A stretch of DNA of 64,000 nt from NCBI RefSeq assembly GCF_023805255.1, contig NZ_JAMSCK010000003.1:1-64000 (forward strand), written 5' to 3'. The notes beneath the pieces are model-generated. The model ran no database searches. It saw nothing but the letters and a program-made list of their open reading frames with translations, and was not told the origin of the DNA. Shown here one piece after another: positions 59,829 through 64,000 of the stretch (positions within the stretch are counted from its first letter, which is position 1; every line of letters begins with the position of its first letter). The DNA comes from Gramella jeungdoensis (GTDB taxonomy: Bacteria; Bacteroidota; Bacteroidia; Flavobacteriales; Flavobacteriaceae). A program made the translations under genes and the position numbers.

Positions 59829-60446
59829 ATGATGAAAAAAGCCGGAATAATAATGATAATAGGTTCCCTGCTGTTGCTGGGTCTCTTTAAATTTCCTTTA
59901 TGGAATATCATGCTGGGTGCTCCCCAGTATCCTGACCCTATGGGAATGAACATACATATCACCGGAATTGAAGGAGTTCATGAATTCGATATTCAGAATA
60001 TAGACGGTCTCAACCATTATATAGGTATGAAAAAAATCCCCAAACCGGAAGAAATGTGGGAGTTTGAAGTATTCCCGAAAGTAGTGGGAGGAATGGCCGT
60101 TCTAGGGGTAATAATAGGTCTTCTGGGAATCTTTAAAAAGCTTAGTTATAAGTGGTTCCTTGGCTGGCTGATCTTAATGACGGTGCTTGGTGTCATGGGA
60201 ATGTATGATTTTAATTTATGGCTTACAGATTATGGGACAGACCTTGATCCTAATGCTATCATGAAGATGACACATCCCGACGGCACTCCAATGACCTACA
60301 AACCACCTCTATTTGGACATCAGAAAATGTTAAATTTTGATGTGGATTCCTATCCACATACCGGAGCCTATATGCTCTTTGTTGGAATGCTACTCACATT
60401 TATAGCATTCTTCGTAGGAAAAAAAGAATGGAAAACGAATAATTAA
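59829..60446 (+). CDS. Membrane protein of the nos cluster, unknown function
   Basis: 205 residues from the ATG at 59829 (59832 is also possible); an open TTG at 59790 lies in the hairpin and is rejected. Four hydrophobic helices (about 4-22, 92-110, 117-136, 180-198) with a periplasmic loop carrying GMNIHITGIEG and LNHYIGM, and a later HPDGTPMTYKPPLFGHQ. The Met/His-rich loops would suit copper binding. A protein of this type stands between nosZ and nosL in Bacteroidota nos clusters; its role is not established. Confidence 0.8.
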   Translation: MMKKAGIIMIIGSLLLLGLFKFPLWNIMLGAPQYPDPMGMNIHITGIEGVHEFDIQNIDGLNHYIGMKKIPKPEEMWEFEVFPKVVGGMAVLGVIIGLLGIFKKLSYKWFLGWLILMTVLGVMGMYDFNLWLTDYGTDLDPNAIMKMTHPDGTPMTYKPPLFGHQKMLNFDVDSYPHTGAYMLFVGMLLTFIAFFVGKKEWKTNN

Positions 60447-60451
60447 GAAAG

Positions 60452-60886
60452 ATGAAACGCTTTATTTACACACTTATTTTTGCCTTAGCGCTGATCTCTT
60501 GCGAGATAGGCCCCAAGCCTATAAATTACGGAGAGGACGGTTGTGAATATTGCAAAATGACGATCGTTGACAAACAACATGCAGCAGAACTTGTAACAAG
60601 CAAAGGCAAGGTTCATAAATTTGATGCAATTGAATGTATGATCAATTATAGAAAGGAACATACAGACATTCAATATGCTCTTTACCTGGTGAACGATTTT
60701 AGTAATCCGGGTGAAATGATCGATGCTACCATGGCTACATTCTTAATAAGCGAGAATATTGCAAGTCCCATGGGAGCAAACCTTTCAGCTTTTTATGCTG
60801 AAGCTGCGGCAAATGAAGTCCGGGCTTCTCATGGTGGAGATGTTTACAACTGGAATGAAATTCAGCCATTCATTAGTAAAAATTAA
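60452..60886 (+). CDS. nosL: Copper chaperone lipoprotein NosL
   Basis: 144 residues. Lipobox LISC (Cys17), then the NosL metal site CEYCKM (Cys31, Cys34, Met36) and HKFDAIECM. NosL delivers Cu(I) to NosZ in the periplasm. It starts five bases after the membrane protein and ends three bases before nosD. Confidence 0.94.
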   Translation: MKRFIYTLIFALALISCEIGPKPINYGEDGCEYCKMTIVDKQHAAELVTSKGKVHKFDAIECMINYRKEHTDIQYALYLVNDFSNPGEMIDATMATFLISENIASPMGANLSAFYAEAAANEVRASHGGDVYNWNEIQPFISKN

Positions 60887-60889
60887 GCT

Positions 60890-62137
60890 GTGAAGTTCCT
60901 GGTTTTCATATTGAGTCTTTTCCTGTTTTCATTCAATTATGGCACGGCAAATACTATTGAAGTATGTGGCAGCTGTAATTACAAAACGATAAAAACAGCA
61001 ATTGAAGAGGCATCAGCCAACGATACCATCCTTATACAAAAGGGGATCTATCAGGAATATAATATACACATCACCAAACCTCTAACTATAATCGGAAAGG
61101 GTTTGCCGGTTATAGATGGTGAGGATCAGGGTGAAATTATTACAATAGAAGCCGATAACGTCACAGTTGACGGATTGAAGATCATAAATGTCGGCACCAG
61201 CTACACCACGGATTTTGCTGCGGTAAGAGTGGTTAAAAGTGAAAATTTCCTGATTAAGAACCTTGAACTTGAAAAGCTTTTCTTCGGGATATACCTGGAA
61301 AAAGCAAAGAATGGGAAAGTGATCAATAACACTATTAAAGGTGATGCGGTGGAAGAGTTCAATTCCGGGAATGGGGTTCAGCTCTGGTACTGCAATGATG
61401 TGGAAGTGATTGGAAACAATATCAAAAATGTGCGTGACGGCATCTACCTGGAGTTTTCAGATGGTATCCTTATAAAAGATAATCTTAGCCAGAACAACCT
61501 TCGTTATGGTCTGCATTTTATGTTTTCGAATGAGGATACTTATGAAAACAACATATTTGAGAACAATGGGGCTGGAGTAGCCGTAATGTTCTCCAAGTTC
61601 ATTACCATGAAGGGAAATATCTTCAGAAAGAACTGGGGTACGGCTTCATTTGGATTGTTGTTAAAAGAGATCAACGATTCAGAAATAACCAATAATAAAT
61701 TCGAGGAAAATACGGTGGGTATCAATATTGAAGGTTCCAACCGTATTAACTATACAGACAATGATTTCAGGAATAATGGCTGGGCCGTAAAGGTAAGAGG
61801 AGCCTGTTATGCCAATATTTTCGAAAAAAATAATTTCTTCAACAATTCATTCGACATTTCATATAACAGCAAACTGAATGATAACAGCTTTGACAGAAAT
61901 TACTGGAGCAGCTATACGGGCTACGATCTCAATAAGGACGGGATTGGCGATGTACCATACAGGCCCGTTAAGCTGTTTTCCTACATAGTGAATCGCACGC
62001 CTGAAACCATCATTCTTTTAAGGAGTCTGTTCATCGATATTATCGATTTTTCGGAAAAAGTTTCTCCGGTATTTACGCCCGATAACCTGATGGATGAACA
62101 TCCGTTACTTAAACCTGTATCCCATGATATCCATTGA
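60890..62137 (+). CDS. nosD: Nitrous oxide reductase maturation protein NosD
   Basis: 415 residues from a GTG start. Signal peptide, then a right-handed parallel beta-helix of NosD/CASH repeats (about 50-370; repeated NNxF/N-G units). It works with the NosF-NosY transporter to feed sulfur for the CuZ site. It overlaps nosF by 14 bases. Confidence 0.95.
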   Translation: MKFLVFILSLFLFSFNYGTANTIEVCGSCNYKTIKTAIEEASANDTILIQKGIYQEYNIHITKPLTIIGKGLPVIDGEDQGEIITIEADNVTVDGLKIINVGTSYTTDFAAVRVVKSENFLIKNLELEKLFFGIYLEKAKNGKVINNTIKGDAVEEFNSGNGVQLWYCNDVEVIGNNIKNVRDGIYLEFSDGILIKDNLSQNNLRYGLHFMFSNEDTYENNIFENNGAGVAVMFSKFITMKGNIFRKNWGTASFGLLLKEINDSEITNNKFEENTVGINIEGSNRINYTDNDFRNNGWAVKVRGACYANIFEKNNFFNNSFDISYNSKLNDNSFDRNYWSSYTGYDLNKDGIGDVPYRPVKLFSYIVNRTPETIILLRSLFIDIIDFSEKVSPVFTPDNLMDEHPLLKPVSHDIH

Positions 62138-62834
62138 AAATCTACATAAGAAGTTCGGAAAGAACAAAGTGCTTAAAGGCATCGATCTGGAAATAGAACA
62201 GGGCGGAATCTTTGCGGTTCTGGGCCCCAACGGTTCCGGAAAGACCACTTTGATTAAAAGTATCCTGGGAATGGTAGTACCAAACTCCGGAAGCATAAAA
62301 TTAAACGGAAAACCAGTCAAAAATGACTGGAAATACCGAAATGATATTGATTATCTACCCCAGATTGCGAATTTTCCAGGAAACCTAACAGTCCGGGAAC
62401 TCATTCGCATGATAAAGGACCTGCGCTCCTATAAGAAAGCGGAAGACAAAAGTCTGATAGATCTTTTTAAACTTGAACCTTTTCTGGATAAAAAACTAGG
62501 GAACCTTTCAGGCGGGACAAAACAAAAGGTAAACCTTGTTCTGACGTTTATGTTTGATAGTCCCCTGATCATTCTGGATGAACCTACCACAGGACTGGAC
62601 CCTATCTCCCATTTAAGGTTAAAAGAACTTATTACTCATGAAAAGCAAAAGGGAAAGACCATTCTTATCACTTCACACATTATGAGCTTTGTAGAGGAAA
62701 TAGCAGACGAGATCGTATTCCTGTTGGAAGGCAAAATCTATTTTAAAGGAGATATTCCCGCATTGAAGACCAAGACCGAGCAGCCCGATTTTGAACATGC
62801 CATAGCATCAATTTTAACCACCAGTTATGTTTAA
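62124..62834 (+). CDS. nosF: ABC transporter ATPase NosF
   Basis: 236 residues from the ATG at 62124, inside the end of nosD; a longer frame from 62094 is possible but lacks support. Walker A GPNGSGKTT (about 34-42), signature LSGGTKQK, Walker B LIILDEPTTGLDP and the H-loop in LITSHIM. The ATP-driven half of the NosDFY maturation complex. It overlaps nosY by 8 bases. Confidence 0.96.
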   Translation: MISIENLHKKFGKNKVLKGIDLEIEQGGIFAVLGPNGSGKTTLIKSILGMVVPNSGSIKLNGKPVKNDWKYRNDIDYLPQIANFPGNLTVRELIRMIKDLRSYKKAEDKSLIDLFKLEPFLDKKLGNLSGGTKQKVNLVLTFMFDSPLIILDEPTTGLDPISHLRLKELITHEKQKGKTILITSHIMSFVEEIADEIVFLLEGKIYFKGDIPALKTKTEQPDFEHAIASILTTSYV

Positions 62835-63609
62835 GATATTAAAATACAGTTTCTACGACCTGATGCGAAGCCGCTGGAGCTACGTTTATTTCCTATTCTA
62901 TTTACTATTGGGACTCGTGCTTCTATTCCTGAATAATGACCTTTCAAAAGCGGTAATAACACTTATGAATGTGATTATCATCCTGGTACCTCTAATCGGG
63001 ACCATCTTTGGAGTGATGTATTATTATAATTCCAAGGAATTTACTGAATTGCTCCTGGCCCAACCGGTGAAAAGAAGCTCTATCTTTTTAGGGCAATACT
63101 TTGGTGTGGCACTATCCCTCGCGCTTAGCCTGGTGATAGGGCTTGGCTTGCCGTTCATCTTTTACGGAATTTTCAACAGTGATGCGATTGGTAATTTCTC
63201 TCTGCTATTAATAACAGGAGCTTTTCTAACAATGATCTTCACAGCGCTGGCTTTTGTAATAGCCCTTACGAACGATAATAAGATAAAAGGTTTTGGGTAT
63301 GCCATCTTATTATGGCTCTTCCTTGCGGTGATCTATGATGGAATATTCCTGATGTCACTGGTTTTGTTTGAGGATTATCCACTCGACAAATTCTCACTGA
63401 TCGCCACCATGCTGAACCCCATAGATCTTTCTAGGGTTCTAATTCTATTAAAAATGGACATTTCAGCATTACTTGGCTATACCGGAGCGGTCTTTCAAAA
63501 GTTCTTCGGAACTAATCAGGGGATCATATTATCATCGGTAATGCTCATCTTATGGGTAAGTATTCCCCTTTACCTAATCAGAAGGATTTCCAATAAAAAA
63601 GACTTCTAA
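62827..63609 (+). CDS. nosY: ABC transporter permease NosY
   Basis: 260 residues, six hydrophobic helices, ABC-2 type permease. The NosY-like start (MFKILKYSFYDLMRSRW) and the EFTELLLAQPVKRSSIFLGQ cytoplasmic helix are typical. Partner of NosF; together with NosD it matures the CuZ centre. Last recognised nos gene of the operon. Confidence 0.93.
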   Translation: MFKILKYSFYDLMRSRWSYVYFLFYLLLGLVLLFLNNDLSKAVITLMNVIIILVPLIGTIFGVMYYYNSKEFTELLLAQPVKRSSIFLGQYFGVALSLALSLVIGLGLPFIFYGIFNSDAIGNFSLLLITGAFLTMIFTALAFVIALTNDNKIKGFGYAILLWLFLAVIYDGIFLMSLVLFEDYPLDKFSLIATMLNPIDLSRVLILLKMDISALLGYTGAVFQKFFGTNQGIILSSVMLILWVSIPLYLIRRISNKKDF

Positions 63610-63627
63610 AAAGAAAGCCTTCTAACA

Positions 63628-63670
63628 TGAGAATAGTCATAAATATTGGGAGGCGAAGTATTTAATTTAG
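63628..63670 (+). promoter_or_regulatory. CRP/FNR-type operator and -7 element of the thioredoxin-like gene
   Basis: Operator TGAG-AATA-GTCA at 63628-63639 (one change from the palindrome). TAATTTAG (63663-63670) starts at the 24th base after it, one mismatch from TAnnTTTG. The start codon lies 22 bases further on. Weaker than the other four sites, but the geometry is the same. Confidence 0.6.
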
Positions 63671-63692
63671 TGGGGATTTAAAAAATTTTGTC

Positions 63693-64000
63693 ATGAATGA
63701 ACTACTATTGCAAAGCCTGAAAAACTCTTTCAGCTATCCACAATATTTGAATCTTCTGGAAGAGCTTGTAAAAAATGGAAACACAACGGGAGAACCGACA
63801 GAGGACCGGATTAATTTCACAGCCCTTAATTTCAAACGCATTCAGCGACTGAATAAAAGGATAAGACTACCTGAGGAGCAGAAAACCATATTTAAAAATA
63901 TTGAAACCAAGCAAACCTGGCTTGTTCTTCTTGAATCCTGGTGTGCCGATGGCGCACAGACCATCCCGGTGCTGAACAAAATAGCAGAAACCTCTGATAA
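63693..64000 (+). CDS. Thioredoxin-family protein, cut by the window end
   Basis: The first 102 residues are visible. A helical N-terminal part (MNELLLQSLKNSFSYPQYL) is followed by a thioredoxin-like strand and turn: TWLVLLESWCADGAQTIPVL. The active-site region reads WCADGAQ, with a single Cys in place of CxxC. This WCxDxxQ form is seen in a thioredoxin-like family of Bacteroidota with unclear redox activity. No signal peptide is seen, so it is cytoplasmic. Confidence 0.8.
   Translation, partial: MNELLLQSLKNSFSYPQYLNLLEELVKNGNTTGEPTEDRINFTALNFKRIQRLNKRIRLPEEQKTIFKNIETKQTWLVLLESWCADGAQTIPVLNKIAETSD

Overview
The window looks like chromosome from a marine-type member of the Flavobacteriaceae (Bacteroidota). 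Evidence: promoters of the TTG / TAnnTTTG type, many Sec lipoproteins, an outer-membrane barrel receptor of the TonB type, a very large periplasmic-sensor regulator with an AraC tail, fused ccoN-ccoO, and a clade II (Sec-exported) nosZ cluster. A Gramella/Christiangramia-like genome is my guess; no rRNA or tRNA gene was seen to test it.

Layout. 1-1260: tandem array of near-identical GIY-YIG nuclease genes, unit 366-368 bp, each with its own terminator. 1447-2244: exported DUF5694-like protein. 2345-8055 (minus): molybdenum-cofactor operon moaD-moaE-moaA-moaC-mobA-moeBR-TauE/SafE permease-moeA. 8228-12703 (plus, divergent): XdhC, MocA and the two subunits of an exported aldehyde/isoquinoline-type molybdo-hydroxylase, so cofactor synthesis and its consumer lie back to back. 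12786-17762: SQR-like flavoprotein, a 49-residue membrane protein, an NhaA antiporter remnant and an outer-membrane barrel protein. 17865-20132: GTPases der and era. 20318-27661: cfa, SulP transporter, VOC protein, a conserved unknown, a SPOUT RNA methyltransferase, a c-type cytochrome and a lipoprotein. 27908-35883: alpha-glucan cluster GlgE, maltokinase, GlgB and GH31 glucosidase, facing a 1283-residue two-component-like regulator whose phosphotransfer residues are gone. 40876-53303: complete cbb3 oxidase locus (ccoI-usp, ccoSNOQP-ccoG-fixH-COG2836 protein-small protein) with a PAS histidine kinase and a receiver-CRP regulator. 53454-54977: ribosome hibernation factor, UspA and a membrane protein. 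55007-56358: deoC-deoD. 56632-63609: nitrous oxide reductase operon (cytochrome c, fasciclin, nosZ, membrane protein, nosL, nosD, nosF, nosY), then a thioredoxin-like gene cut by the window end.

Main result of the hunt: five transcription units in the last 17 kb (ccoS, usp-ccoI, hpf-usp, cytochrome c-nosZ, and the thioredoxin-like gene) share the promoter plan TGAC-N4-GTCA (or one change from it) followed, with the -7 element starting exactly at the 24th base, by a TAnnTTTG-like sequence and then, 18-27 bases on, the start codon. The receiver-CRP protein at 50643-51689 and its PAS kinase are the obvious candidate regulators. The inferred logic is one low-oxygen regulon joining high-affinity oxygen respiration, copper delivery, N2O respiration and ribosome hibernation. 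Other points of note are the phosphotransfer-dead hybrid sensor, the recently amplified GIY-YIG array, the NhaA remnant and two unlisted small membrane proteins.
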